The notes below the pieces were generated by a model. The model had not been told where the DNA came from. It made no database searches and saw only the letters and a list, made by a program, of their open reading frames with translations. The position numbers and the translations under genes are program-made. Shown one piece after another: positions 22,008 to 34,599 of a stretch of 64,000 nucleotides of DNA. Origin of the DNA: Polytrichum commune (taxonomy: Eukaryota > Streptophyta > Polytrichopsida > Polytrichales > Polytrichaceae); assembly GCA_950295325.1 (NCBI GenBank), contig OX485806.1:37944001-38008000 (forward strand), written 5' to 3'. Every line of letters starts with the position of its first letter. Within the stretch, counting starts at the first letter, position 1.

Positions 22008-22731
22008 AATAATAAGCTTCCAGAGTGCAACTCTGCATTGGTGTGAGTTTCCTTCGAAGTGGCAGATGATATGAATCTCTATTTGGGGTAGAGTGCAGCA
22101 GAGGGGACCTTATTTCTCTCTGTCCTTAGTTTCTTTGGGTAGGTTTGCTTGTTGCAACATATCCTGCAAACCCTACTCTGTCCGCTCCATAGCAGGTAGA
22201 AGGTGAGCAGTAGGGAGGTAGTGAAGTTAGAAGGTTGCTTAAAGCAGCAACCCAAGGAAACTTCAGGTGGAGAGGTGGAGAGGTCCCCTCTGCAGCACAT
22301 GTCTTTCGAATCCAGGTGCACACTCTCTAGTGCATTTTAAAAGTGCAGAAAAGGCCTTCTCAGCTGCCACAAGAAACTTGTCTGGCATGTAACACTTTGT
22401 TTGAACCTGACAACAAGGTGGGATATTGCTGATAAGCCAATTTGAATATATGCATCACAATTGTAAGAGCTTTGAAAATGAAGGCAGTGCAAGAATGACG
22501 CAGGTTGTGTAGAATGCACCGAAATTGTGAATGATACAAAACACTACAGCTTCGTGTTGAAATTGGAATTTCTCAGTTTTTGAAAATGCTCTGATACAGA
22601 ATGTGTTGGTGTATGTCATGGTAATAACCTCATTTGCAGATTAATTTTCCACCTTGTAGACCTCTTTGGCCAAACAGGAGGATCTAAATTGCTATCTGTA
22701 CACTAGAAATATGAGTATTTGTACAAAAAAA

Positions 22732-25700
22732 TTAATTAGTCTCTGGGACAGGAGGCCACGGCTGTTCTGTCAATGAACCACCCATCTCCATTCGCCAAGC
22801 CCGGTCCACTAACGGTGTCAATTCCCTGCCACCCATTTGAATACACACACATGTTGAAGATACAATAAATACAGATAGAGATGATCAACACAGAGGTTAT
22901 TTAATGCAACAAGGAAAACAATTGGAAATGCTAACCAGCAAGTGTAAACAGCAAGCTTAAAATTCAATAGGTTTGCATGGGAGTTACTTGAGATCATGGC
23001 TGACAACAAGGACAGTTCGTTCTCTCTTGAGCCCTGCCAACAACCTGACAACATCTGCACGTGCTCTCCAATCTGAAGAACCACAACAACAAACCCATCA
23101 ATCTCTTGCACATATGTAACATTGAGCTATTAAAGAAAGACCAATTGTTTCTAGCCTGCACCAACCCACTTACAATTTTTTGGAAAGAAGTTTACAGGTA
23201 AGCATCAGACACATACCCTGTTTGCAAGAGGAAGTCAAAGACAGAAAGATATGGTTACTTCCTATCCTGGCCCAACCTAGTATCAACCATAAACACTTTT
23301 CAGGACTGGGGGTGTGTTTACGTGGGGATATGTGATGATTTGAACAAACCCCAAACAAGTATTGTAATAGTATTTTATTTGGTATATGATATTGGATCTA
23401 TATTTAGCACACCTGATTCAAAAGAGCAAGTGAAATTAAAGCCACAAGGGACAAACGACAATTACATATATATATACAATACGTATTTGAGCCTAGGTTA
23501 TTTATTTAAGCTCAAATCTCCTGATAATTCAATTTCCATGTATGTACGCTCCAATTGGAATCATGCATATGATAAATGGGATAATTTTGAATAGGGTCAC
23601 TTTGGACACTCTTAAATTACAATATCCAGGAGTCAGCTTAAACTGCCTCTGATGTCACCTTCAAGCCCAGAATGGGCCTCTCCGACCTTTAAGGTTTAAT
23701 GACAACTACAGCACAGAAATCCCAGTGAATACTGCAGAAGGAAGTGAGAAGGCCAAACCTAGACCAGCCAGAGGCTCATCAAGGAGAAGAAGATCAGGCA
23801 TTCGCACCTGAAACAAAATACAGTCAATTGAGAAGACTTGACTTATCCTATATCCATTTCCTCAGGAAGAGAAGGTTTATATCCTTTTGACTTGAACTAA
23901 AAAGAACATTTAAATGTCAACACTCCCTACTGTTACAAGGATATGTATCTGACCAATCCGAAATTGGCTACATGCAAAAATGAAGATTAGCATGATACTA
24001 AAAAGATTGATTAGGAATACCAGTTGCACAGCTAGTGCGAGGCGGCGCTTATATCCATCACTTAGTGATCGTGGATTGGTATCGAACGAAATATCAGCCA
24101 TTCCAACCTGCAGAATTTCAGACACTTGTAATAAGCTATAGTGCACACGCAAAAAGTATGTGCTACAATGTTGAAATACCATAGCCTAATCTGCAACTAC
24201 TGATTGAACATTGAGAGTATCTCTAAACTAAGGAGGTGCCACAAATGAGATCACGTTGTGAACTGCATGGAAAATTCATAAGTAGGATAGGATGAACCTG
24301 CAGACAAATGGACAACTAGACTCTTTCTCAACTGGACCAAGTACATACAGTTCCATCAATCGATCTACTCCAATTGTACCAGGATTCAAAATTGTAAAAG
24401 CGGAGGTTTATGTCAAAGTTACCGCAAATACTGCGGCTTGTAACCTCATTGCCAGCTGCTGCCTTAAAACCAAGTCTTCCATTCTCCGAGACCACCCAAA
24501 TGTGAGCTCTTCCAGAACTGTATCCGCTAAAAAGTAGCTGCCATTGATAAGAATGATAATAGCCAGTATCATTTCACTAGATGGAACAATGTAAAGTACT
24601 AGGACAAACTTCCCCTGGAAAGGCGTCAATCAGAAAACGCATTTCCACTGATTGAGCAGTTGTATGGAAGCAGACACCAAGCCCACCTCAATGTAAGGGA
24701 ATAATCTTTAAAACAATATTTTACCGTTCAGGAAACTGGAAGACAATTCCAACTTTAGTGGAGAGTGATCTCTGAGTGGTGTCCCTCCCAAGCGCAATTG
24801 AGCCTTCTGTAGGACTTGCTAACCCTGCTAGAACCTGCCAGAATAGACAGGTAAACTTTGGAATCTGAATGATCCAACTGCTTAACCCTTAAAGGGCCAA
24901 GGGGCCAATGTACAACCTATTTACACAATTTCTACGAGCCTCACTAAGTCTTAAAATGAGATTTTCTATACCTATTGGTATGAGGTTTTCATTAGTACAG
25001 TAGCTTATGGGAAAGAGAAACTAAAAATATTTTCAAATGTGACATTGACGATCATAACACTAAGTGTGTTTTGGCATCCAAGGGCACCCAGGTTGTGTAT
25101 TTGAACCCCAAATGTCAATAGCATTAAGGTCTTCAACTGATTTGAAAAGACAACTTGAAGAATGAGTAATCTTTAGATAGGGTTACTTTTGACACAATTG
25201 ACTCAAAATGGAAGTATGTAGCTCAAATACACGTCTTTGGGCTTCTCAGACGCTTAGGGATTAATATTCTAACTTTCTTGTGAAAGAAACTTGCCTGCAA
25301 AAGAGTTGTCTTCCCACTTCCACTGCGACCATAAATAAGTCCAAAACTGTTGGCACCAATCACACACAAAACAGAAGTCAACATCAGCTTTAAAAAGGAA
25401 AAATGACCTCCAGGAGGTTATGCTTGCATGTGTGCACCAGAAGAATACAACTGATTCCACTTTATGCACAAGAATCGAAACAACAAAATAAGCAAGTCAT
25501 AATGTCCGCAACATGAACTTTCACCAAATAAATACCTTGCTCACCTATTTTCTGGTAGTGAAAGAGACACTTTTGTGAGGAGATTGCTTTCAGTGCCGGG
25601 TGGCCTGTAACTAACTCCCTGAACCTAACAACAACACAAGCTAATTAAGGTCCACTCAATCCATCTTCCTGGAAAAATGAAGTCTTCAAAGCTTGTGCAA

Positions 25701-27794
25701 CATAGGTTCATACATACATATTGTTATTCACAACATATAAAGAAAGACAAGCTTAACCTTTTTCACTATAAACTCAAAACTGTGGTTCTTTCTTCTGGAG
25801 CAGTATCACTTGTAAACAACAACATGACCTAAATAAGGGAAATGATTCTTCCATAAAATTTTGTTATATCATTAATACTTAGTCTATAATCTGAAGACAC
25901 ACACCTCAAGAAACTCTCGAAGTCGATGCGATGTCCCATCCCTATCCCTACAATTCTCAACTCCAGTCCCATGTGTTGCTCTTATAGACCACAGTCCGGT
26001 GGGTCTTCTGCAACTCCTTGTCAACCTCACACTTCTGCATTCCTGCATACAGTGTGCTTGTTTATCAACCCATCAAAGCTCTCAGCTTAGCAATTAGTCT
26101 TGGCAATTACCTGCATTGCAGGCCAAAAAATCATTTAGCCTATCAACACCAATTTCTGCGGGTACTACAAACAAATATCTCTGTGCAAAATAGCCAGCTG
26201 ACGTGCAAGTGTGAGAGTTGATGCCTTATTATACCTAGTAGCACTGAGGTAGGCACTTTGAGGTTCTAAAACAGGCACAGGATGTTGAAAGATATGAGGA
26301 CATCGCGATTCGCTAGCTTAAACCCAAGTGTCGGTTGGATTGCCATAGGAAGCTCCTTAGTTTGCATCATGCAACATCAAGTTCCTCAATCCTCCTCGTG
26401 AGATATGTGAGCCTTACATGGTCACTCTTCTTAATTGGGTACCTATCTTTGAATGGTACATGGCAAGGTTTGTAGTTAAGAATGGACATCATAAAGACAT
26501 ATGCCACAATGGGATTGGACTTTCTGCTCAAGATGTAGACACCATTCCAGGTACAATAGTGAACATCACAATCGGGCCTATGTGATCGTGTAAAGAGGAC
26601 GAGAATCTTCACTTTAACTGACCCCTTCTAACTTTTGCATCTCGTGAAAGTCTGATTCTGAAACTTGAAATGACAATCTTGTTTCGCAATTGCTGACCGG
26701 ATGAACGATTCCAATCCGATCAATTGAACGGCTGAATTATACGTGGAGTTGGAAGTCCCCGCAATAGGCCACAAACCTTATAGCCTGAAATGATAACAGA
26801 ATGACCTCTCACCAAACTACTCAGTCTCACCACACTAAACACGGAAGGTGAATACAATTGCTTCTCAGAAAGACACCACCATGTAGACTAGCAATTGGGC
26901 ATCACTTCATGTTGAGGGCAATCACAACACTGTTACTGCCCAAATCATCTGATACTGCAAACGACCAATTTTAGCTTTTCCTCAATGGGCAACTTCGGTG
27001 GTTCACTTTAGCTTCCCCTCCAAGGGAAGTATTACACCTGAAGTGAATGTTCTTACTGGTATTGGGCCTTCCAGCAAACTTAGCTTGTGTGTATGAGATT
27101 CTCCAATTCTGGCCTTGAAGATTTATGACGTCATTGAATAAGCCACGTTTCTATTCGAAGGAACTTGCCAAAAGACAAAAAGGAGGGAGCACTTCAGGAG
27201 GTTATGTGCAGCTTGATCTTCCACACAAACTTAGGAAATTCAGTCAGCTCGCATTAAAATAAGCATACCTGTCCTTCTGCCTATTGGACATAAGATTTGA
27301 CACAACAAAAGCGATACATCCTGAAGCATATATCCGCTTACATATATCCAATATTTGTTGATCCCGCATTTCCTTGATGAGCTCATTCAGAACGTATCTC
27401 CACTAAATATTAATATCAAAGCCAGGGCCAAGAATGGAAGGGTTTGGTGCTGGGAGGATCTTCAAGTTTGAGACGTCTTCAATTCTAAACCCTGAATCCC
27501 GAAACCCTAAAACCTGAATCCTTAGACCCAGGGGTTTAACCAAAACAGACTTGGACCACTCTCCCTTGACAGCTCCCAGACCGGAAAATTGGTGAACCCA
27601 AAGGGAGAGAATAATCTCACCAGCTCGGAAATCGCAGTTCCTTTGAAATTCCACCTGTGCTCGGAGAAGGTTAACCCGCTCTTGGGAAGGGACAGGACAA
27701 TCCCTCGCTGCCTCGCCGAGTATGAAGTGACACATCTCCGCAGAGAGACAACAGAATCGCAGCCGGTGGCGATGGTCGACGCTTGCGCTGCCAT
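22732..27794 (-). CDS. ABCI11: ABCI11/NAP14-type plastid ABC ATPase, 10 exons, 325 aa
   Basis: Exons on the minus strand are 27794-27621, 26042-25905, 25618-25545, 25346-25295, 24834-24725, 24537-24423, 24107-24021, 23807-23759, 23072-22988 and 22825-22732. They total 978 bases in one frame. Residues 1-90 are rich in Ser, Thr and Arg and look like a plastid transit peptide. Then come VSYRPPGTESNLL, Walker A GRSGSGKTTLLQ, Q-loop VFQFPERYF, signature LSDGYKRRLALAV, Walker B MPDLLLLDEPLAGL and H-loop LVVSHDL. Arabidopsis ABCI11/NAP14 is a plastid envelope-associated ATPase linked to metal homeostasis. It has no membrane domain, so a separate partner is expected. The start is the only ATG in frame; the longer frame opens with GTG. 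Confidence 0.93.
25293..25295 (-). other. GC-AG intron donor in ABCI11 intron 4
   Basis: The Walker A exon ends TTGCAG and the intron begins GCAAGT, with the matching acceptor TGGCAG before exon 5. GC donors with an otherwise perfect consensus (CAG|GCAAGT) are a known minor class of U2 introns. Every other intron of this gene uses GT. Confidence 0.8.
26415..26610 (+). repeat. Family A repeat in ABCI11 intron 1
   Basis: Partial copy of dispersed family A: TTAATTGGGTACCTATCTTT, then GGGATTGGACTTTCTGCTCA and an altered end. It lies antisense to the host gene within the 1578-bp first intron, and accounts for the antisense open frame at 26367-26612. Confidence 0.5.
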
Positions 27795-28120
27795 CGTCGC
27801 CTTGTTAAGTTTACCACAGAGAAACAAGACTTCGAAACCACACAAATGCAGTGCAAAAACCAGGCTTGCTCGCAACACAACCAGCTGGTGAGTGTCTCAA
27901 AAATGACCTCTCAACTCTTTCTCCAAATCTCTTTCTCTCTCTCTCTCTCATCTTGATCATCTCAGGGAGACGGGTCTAAATAAGGGCCGGTTCACACAGG
28001 TTCCCAAGTCCTAAGTTCCGAGTCACTTGAGGTCAATCCGTGCAATCTCAGCCGTTGAGAGCGATATAAGTTGGGAGTTACCACTTCACGCATATCGGTT
28101 GGGCACATGTCCCAGTTTTG
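27795..28120 (-). promoter_or_regulatory. ABCI11 leader and promoter region
   Basis: Upstream of the ABCI11 ATG is a leader region with a (CT)n tract at about 27930-27951 and a comparatively GC-balanced 28000-28120 stretch. The ORF at 27589-27891 on the opposite strand is a shadow of exon 1. No clear TATA box can be assigned. Confidence 0.35.
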
Positions 28121-31100
28121 TTGCCCTGCAGTTGTTTTTAGCCGCTAGGGAAGCAAGGCAGCCGGGAAAGCGGCTATACAAAAAGTTAGAAAGTAGCTAT
28201 CGGCAAGGCAAGTCACCACGCACGTTGCAAAATGCAATAAAAATGCAAACTACGTTTTATCCCAATGCAATGAACTTAATGCATATGTTTTATTCAACGG
28301 TGGAAAAATATTTTTACCAAGATTTTTTATTGTTGTGTTTAGCTTCTAAACTTTTTATTGTTGCAGTCCAGGTCTTCAAGGGTTGCCCGGGCTGTGGAAA
28401 CCCAGGCCATGTGCCTAGCCCTAGAGTCCCCAACCCTAAGTGCCTAGTATGACATGGATGCCTACATGGCAACTTTTTTTGGAGGTGAGGCTTGGGACTT
28501 TTGTTGAGAGTTGGGTCAAACAAAAAGCTAAGATAGAAAAAACAAAAACAATGAATGACCACTACTAATACACTAGACTAGGGGTAGGATGATTCCTTTG
28601 TAGACCCAAATTGAGTAATTATTAAAGTGGTGGCCCAAAAAAGATGCAGTGATAGGTGAGATGTAGCGATTGGCCGGATAGGTGTTGTTTACATCATTTG
28701 CGATCACTTAACGGTGCCATTGAGTTAATTATTTTGTGTGCATTCATATGCAAAGTAGGATATATTTTGATGCTCGTATCAGGGAGATTCTAGTGTACAA
28801 ATAGGGGGTTGACTTACTTGCCTCTTTGGAAAATGTAACTAACTATTTACAAGGAATAAAATTACAAAACAACCTGCATTCCTCATCGTTTCCTCTTACC
28901 CATCTCTAAAAATATTGCACAAATTTCAAGCCATTCTTTCTAGCCGAACTAGCTTATTTCATCATTTTCCATATATCTACCTTAGACCCAACTCTCAACA
29001 CAACACCCGTGAATATTTTTCAAAAAATAATCAAGATTGTTTTCTAGTGCCCTAATTTATTCCCTAAATTATGTGGAAGTCTTTTATAAATTTTATTTCA
29101 AATGATTTTTATCCTCCTAGTATGAGGCCACATGTCCTTTTTTTAAATGCATTAAATGACCTACCCAAGATGCTATTGTAATGTAATTTGGAATGGTAAC
29201 CAATTTGCGTACTTACATGGCCGAAATACTAACCCTAAATCAATTCCTATAATGATTACAAATGCAAGATGTAGAACAAGATGCACACATGCATTTTAGA
29301 ACACCAAAAATAAAACAACCAATGTGTTGCATGTTTATACAACTTTGGAATTCTAGTATCTAATAATGATGTGATTTGGGTCACCATATGGACATGGAGA
29401 CTTGACGTAATAGTAAAAGGTTATTAACCCGGGTTGCATGAAACATTGACCAAGAGGTTACACTATGCTCGTGTTTGATGGCTTTCCCACGTCCATTTTG
29501 AATGGATTGAACTTCTACATGTTGTATATGTGGCAAGTTCCAAAGGATGGTGGTTTCAAAAGCATAGGAGTAGGAGATGGATAAAAAGGTTGAATTTCGC
29601 CCTATGCAAGTAATTGAGCACCACCAAAAGCCATGGGTGATCCACAAAAGACACTAATAGAAAAATGTGTTGGCATTTGGTAAGCTAGGCGAATATGGCT
29701 CTAAGGCAAGTGAGTAGCGATTGCTTGAGGCACGCATGGTGAGGTCATTTTCAATTCCCAAAGCTAATTGAGGAGGGGATGGTAATGGGATGGGGACATT
29801 TGTTGGGGCAAACTTAGAACCGACAACAAACTCCTCATTTGTGTATTCTTTGCCCTACTCACATTGGAAGTTTGTTGTATATCAACACATTTGTGCACAT
29901 TATACAACATCTTGAACATGAATCGAAGGAGTGGCATACATACAAGTACGGGTATTTGAATTAATAAGAAAACTTGGCATTAAAGAAAAATAGATGTGCA
30001 AAATAAACATAAGAGTCAAAAATCAAGATACAAAAATAATCTTGTGCACATATACATTGAGGGATTTGAAGAAGTCACATATAAAATCTGAAAATGATAG
30101 GGGAAGTGAAACACAAAGGCATGAGGTATGATCTAATGCCCACTAGAATTTGGTTTGAGGAATCGTGATTAGATATTTGGTTTAAAACAAAGAAGAAAAA
30201 TCAAAGGGGAACGTGGTGTTGGTTGAAGCTTGGTCACCATACGTGTCACTTGCTATTTGTCCAAATCTTAAAAGACTAAATGACATGCACATTGGGAACT
30301 TGAAGAAATGAACTCAACATGAGGTAAGTGAGTAAAGTTACTATGTGACTGCCTCAATTAGATGTGCATATTGAATATTGGAACACATGCTCATATTAGA
30401 TCTTAACAATACACTCAATAATGAAACAAGTTGGGAGGCATATGTGGAGTTATTATATAGTTGTGACAAAGCAACATAAGGTAGTAGACAAACATCAACG
30501 AAGAAGGAAGGCACATATAATGTTGAGTGTGTTCAACATTGGAAATAAGAAATTCCTTCATGAAATTGATAGAAGTTGTGGTAAGAATCCTTTGTAGTAA
30601 GAATTGGTACCAACATATCAATACAATTGGTCTCTGGAAGCTTATAAGAAAAAAAAAACTTGCATGTAGAAGTTCTCATCGTCAACTACCATCACTAGCT
30701 CACACAAGGGTTTGGTCCCAAAGTATATTTTAAGCATACATATATCTACAACATCATGTTATATGAAAGTAATATATGAAAGGGAAATGTAACAACAAGA
30801 AATGAGATTTAAATCAAGAGCAACCATTCACTAGGGTTTCATAATATAAGAGAAGGACTGACATTAAGGAGGTTGATATAATGGAGGTTAGAGTGTACAT
30901 ATGTTTTGGTTGAATGTTTAAGTATGATCAAACATTCTCAAATTCTAAAGAGAGCACCACTGGCTACATCATTGGAGTATTGGGGTTTAAATGGATGATA
31001 ATGTATATTTCATCCATATTTATACATTCATCCAATATTTAAATGTCATCCAATTCCTATAATTTGGGGAGGATTTTCTAGTCATTTCATTCATGAAAAC

Positions 31101-31720
31101 ATGAAAATTTCGAGATTGTTTCATTTCTTATTTTTAGAATCATGATTTTGCAATAGATTGTCATATTTTGTGTGGATTGATTGGCATCTTTATAAACTCA
31201 TTCATTAGGAGGGTAAAAATCAAGATAATTTTCTATAGCATGGTTTTTTTTAAGATGATTTAACTCCATAAACGATATCAAAGACTCCGAATTAGGTTAA
31301 TGGGGCTTAGTTGGAATTAATGAACTCTCCAAAAGTAAGGGGGTTTGTTTTTACTAGAGCCCCTTCATCCATATTGGTAAGTTTACATAGACACCACAAA
31401 CCCCAAGAAGTTTTATTAGGGATATATTTGCTAAACTTCAAATTACATTGCATTTTTAGCATATTCCAACCAATCACAAGTTGACATGTGAAACTTTGGT
31501 TTAAAAATTGATTCATTTATACCTAGTTTAACCAACATGTTGGGTAAAATATGTTACTACAATGTTTGTGTTACTTATTTGTGCTTGATTTGTAAGGAAT
31601 GAAATTTGTTGTAAGAAGTTTAACATCGCATAATCCCAAACTACATATTGCAAACAATATAGTAACATACCTATTGCCTAGACATTCCGCATGGGGTGGT
31701 GCAACTCCAACCCCTCCGAC
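28120..31720. other. Intergenic, no gene recognised
   Basis: AT-rich DNA with short frames only. The 141-codon plus-strand frame at 28027-28452 and the 88-codon minus-strand frame at 29381-29647 show no domain, codon pattern or splice context. I see nothing further. Confidence 0.35.
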
Positions 31721-31729
31721 CCCAACGAC

Positions 31730-32845
31730 CCCACCATCTTGGAACTCATGAACGAGTGGGTTGTGCATGTGTCCACCAACATAAATACCTTTTTGTTAGC
31801 ATTAATATCATTGAGAAATAGGAGTGAGAAATAGGAAACCGGGTATCAGCCTAGCACAACTTGCCTTTGCCACAAAATGACCTTTATAAGGTCATTGACT
31901 TCATCAAGGCAACCTTCCAACTTGCTCACCTTAGCATGGGTGCATTCCCACTAAAAGTGCCCCCCCCCCCCCGGCGCCATAATTGAAGCATACATGCTTA
32001 CTTTTAACATCCTTGAACTTGGTTTTATCATTGTCCTTGGGTGGTCAAAGTATTTCCTACAATTTGCATGGTTGTCCTCATGCCTTGCCTATTTTCATCA
32101 TTTTAAAATGGCATGTGATTCCACTTAGAGGGATCTGCATCAGCGCAAGGCAAACCATCTAACACCCTATCTTTTGTCCTTCACCATCCTCTATTATTTC
32201 CACCAACTTCAAGAGTTCCCCACATGTCTCAGGAAATTGTTTCATTTGAAAAAAAGTTCTTTCAGCCCAATGTTCCAACGTGGAAATGAATGCAATCTTC
32301 TTTGAATACTCAACCATCTAGAAAAAACTACTCAAAATTGCACTAGATTCCCGCACATAGGACTTAAGAGTTCCCGTTTGCCTCAACTTCAACCATGTGA
32401 TTCCATCCCACGTGCTAGCAATCAACAAATAACACCTCGAATTTGGGTTAAGTAAATGAATTCACTCTCCATTTGTCCTCTTTCCCCGTGGTGCACCACA
32501 TCAAAGCGTGTTTGTTTACGTTGGTGAGGTTGGTGAGCTTATTGAGTGCCTTGGTGTGAATGAGGGCTAACCCTGATGGGATCAAAGCTGGAGGTCAAAC
32601 TTCCAAACCTATCGCATTTTGGTGGTGTGAATTCCCCTCCTTTGACTCGGGTGTGACATCCTACCAAATTGGTGTTGAATTTGAGGCATTTCCTGCTCAC
32701 CATCATAATTTTGGATGAGGGCTTAGGTGCTCCACATGATTGCCTTCCGCAATAGAATATTTCTCGTTCTTGCCCTTCATAGTTTTCACCATCATAATTG
32801 ATCAGACGAATGCCAAAGTCTACTAAGATTGCTCTAATACCACAT
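31730..32845 (-). mobile_element. LTR-retrotransposon remnant: primer site and decayed gag
   Basis: On the minus strand GGGTTGTGACA is followed at 32842-32831 by TGGTATTAGAGC, close to the initiator-Met tRNA primer-binding site TGGTATCAGAGC of plant LTR elements. Farther on (about 32410-32150) is gag-like sequence: WDGITWLKLRQTGTLKSYVR, one internal stop, then VEYSKKIAFISTLEHWAERT. Near 32005-31945 a zinc-knuckle-like remnant reads HVCFNYG then GHF and WEC, with one Cys changed to Tyr. A run of 13-14 C interrupts it. No protease, reverse transcriptase or second LTR is visible, so this is a truncated 5' part. Confidence 0.65.
32831..32842 (-). other. Retrotransposon primer-binding site
   Basis: TGGTATTAGAGC differs at one position from the common plant PBS complementary to initiator methionine tRNA. 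It sits two bases after an LTR-like end TGTGACA. Confidence 0.6.
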
Positions 32846-34016
32846 GTCACAACCCAAACCCACATTTAGTTCGATGGTGGCCCCTTGTTGTTTGTCGAGC
32901 TGGACTCAATGGATTAGTGATATCATTGACCTTGCACAACCAAGGGCTAGATATGATTTAGTCCAACCTTCTTCACTAAACCTTAGTACGGTGTGCATGG
33001 CATACGCATCACTACATAAATTCTAAACCCGACGATGAACATGTGCTTCAATTCATGGGAGTTTCTTAACCTTAACAAATTAGAGGAGGGTGGTCAAGTA
33101 GGGGTAAATTTTAACATTGACATATGTGATCTTCTTACTACTACGAGGGCCATCGGAAACGTATTGTTTTAAAATATGACAAATTTTTCATGCGAAGAAT
33201 TTGATGGGTTGTGTGTGTTTGTGTGTCCATTCATTAATTTTCACGCATGGTCAACATGTAAGGAGTGCATTCTATAGTCAAATCATAGCAAGTTGTTCAA
33301 GTACTCTAGTTTAACTCAATTTCAATTGAAATCGCAAGCTTCGATAGGATAACAAACATTAGTATATATTTCAAGTACGGGTAAGAAATTATAACCCTTT
33401 GCACATAGAGAATCTAGTATCACTACACATGTGTGAAGAATCAAATACACTTATGTGGACATTTAAATACCAGTAAATAGTACTACTCATTTGAGACATA
33501 TGATGACCCTTAAATGACTATATTCATTTAAGATTGAAGGCTCGAGATACAAAATCCAAGGACGTACAAGCTTCAAAGTACCTATGCAATTCCAATTTCA
33601 CTTAGGTTACAATCTAACGACCAAACTATGAGGTGTGAAGTACTCCTTATGACCAAATACAAGCAATTGAATGAAACTCCAAGGCATAATGGGCTTAAGA
33701 GGCATACTGATGCCCTTGCAAAAAAAGAAGAGTTATGCAAACAAATTCACAACACCCACATAAATTACATAATTTAAAAAAGAAACACAAGCATACATTT
33801 TCATATGATGAAACATGTAAGATGCATCATCAAGTATAAAAAAAAACATACATTCACTTAATCAAGATACCCAAAAGCAACCTCACATTTTTGGAAACAT
33901 CATCTTCCGATATTACACCCGTATCCTTTGCCATTTCCGAATTGCCCATCTTGATGGCCACGCGCTTTGCCAATAACAATTTGTCTCTTTGCTCCGTGTT
34001 GGATTCTATGTATTAG

Positions 34017-34142
34017 GTAATCATTTTATTGGAACCGGTTATCGGTGCAGAACCGGTTTTGTCAAGGTGGCGAGCCCGCGGGCGAGCCACCTTGACAGAA
34101 CCGGTTCTGCACCGATAACCGGTTCCAATAAAACGATTACCG
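34017..34142. repeat. 60-bp-arm palindrome rich in AACCGGTT
   Basis: Left arm 34017-34078 and right arm 34081-34142 are near-perfect reverse complements (GGTAATCATTTTATTGGAAC at the outer end). They meet at a GCCCGCGGGC centre. Each arm holds two AACCGGTT octamers. The transcript would form a very stable hairpin. It may be two transposon ends joined head to head. Confidence 0.85.
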
Positions 34143-34145
34143 GAC

Positions 34146-34570
34146 GTAACCGGTTGGCCGCTTTGTTGAGCCGCGCAGGTGACCTAAACAGTGGGTCACC
34201 TGTCGTCTTCTTCAACATATCTGATTTAGATGATCATAACCGGTTGGGATGTCGAGGTTATCGTCTGCAAACCTGTGTGCTCAGAGCCAATCGTGTAGTG
34301 CCACCTCAGCAAAACTAAGCGGCCAACCGGTTACGATCGGGGAGAACCGGCAGTTAGTTACAAATGAACTGGTTGAGTTTGAGAAATAACCGATTCAAGT
34401 TCAAGACTGCAGGAACATTACTGATCATTTTAGAGGAATTTATAGAATATACCCCAATTTCATAAAGGAAAACTGAAGGATGTTAACATGTAACCGGTTG
34501 GACTTGCAAACACTAGGATCTCAACCGATTATGCCCAAAAACCTCCCCGATCACTGGTTGGATTACAACA
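34146..34570 (+). repeat. AACCGGTT cluster and family B copy
   Basis: Four further AACCGGTT octamers (near 34148, 34237, 34326, 34491) follow the palindrome. GTAACCGGTTGGCCGC at 34147 is inverted at 34319-34335, forming a second fold-back. From 34340 on, GAACTGGTTGAGTTTGAGAA and CAAGTTCAAGACTGCAGGAA match the family B copies at 3.4 and 3.8 kb. This suggests that the octamers belong to the complete family B element. The 109-codon frame at 33989-34318 spans these repeats and is not a gene. Confidence 0.65.
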
Positions 34571-34599
34571 CCTTCACAACACAACACTTGGCATTGATG

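Noticed and set aside
27522-27878. Longer ABCI11 N-terminus starting at 27878
   Set aside because: That frame opens with a GTG codon, which is not a credible nuclear start. The first ATG is at 27794.
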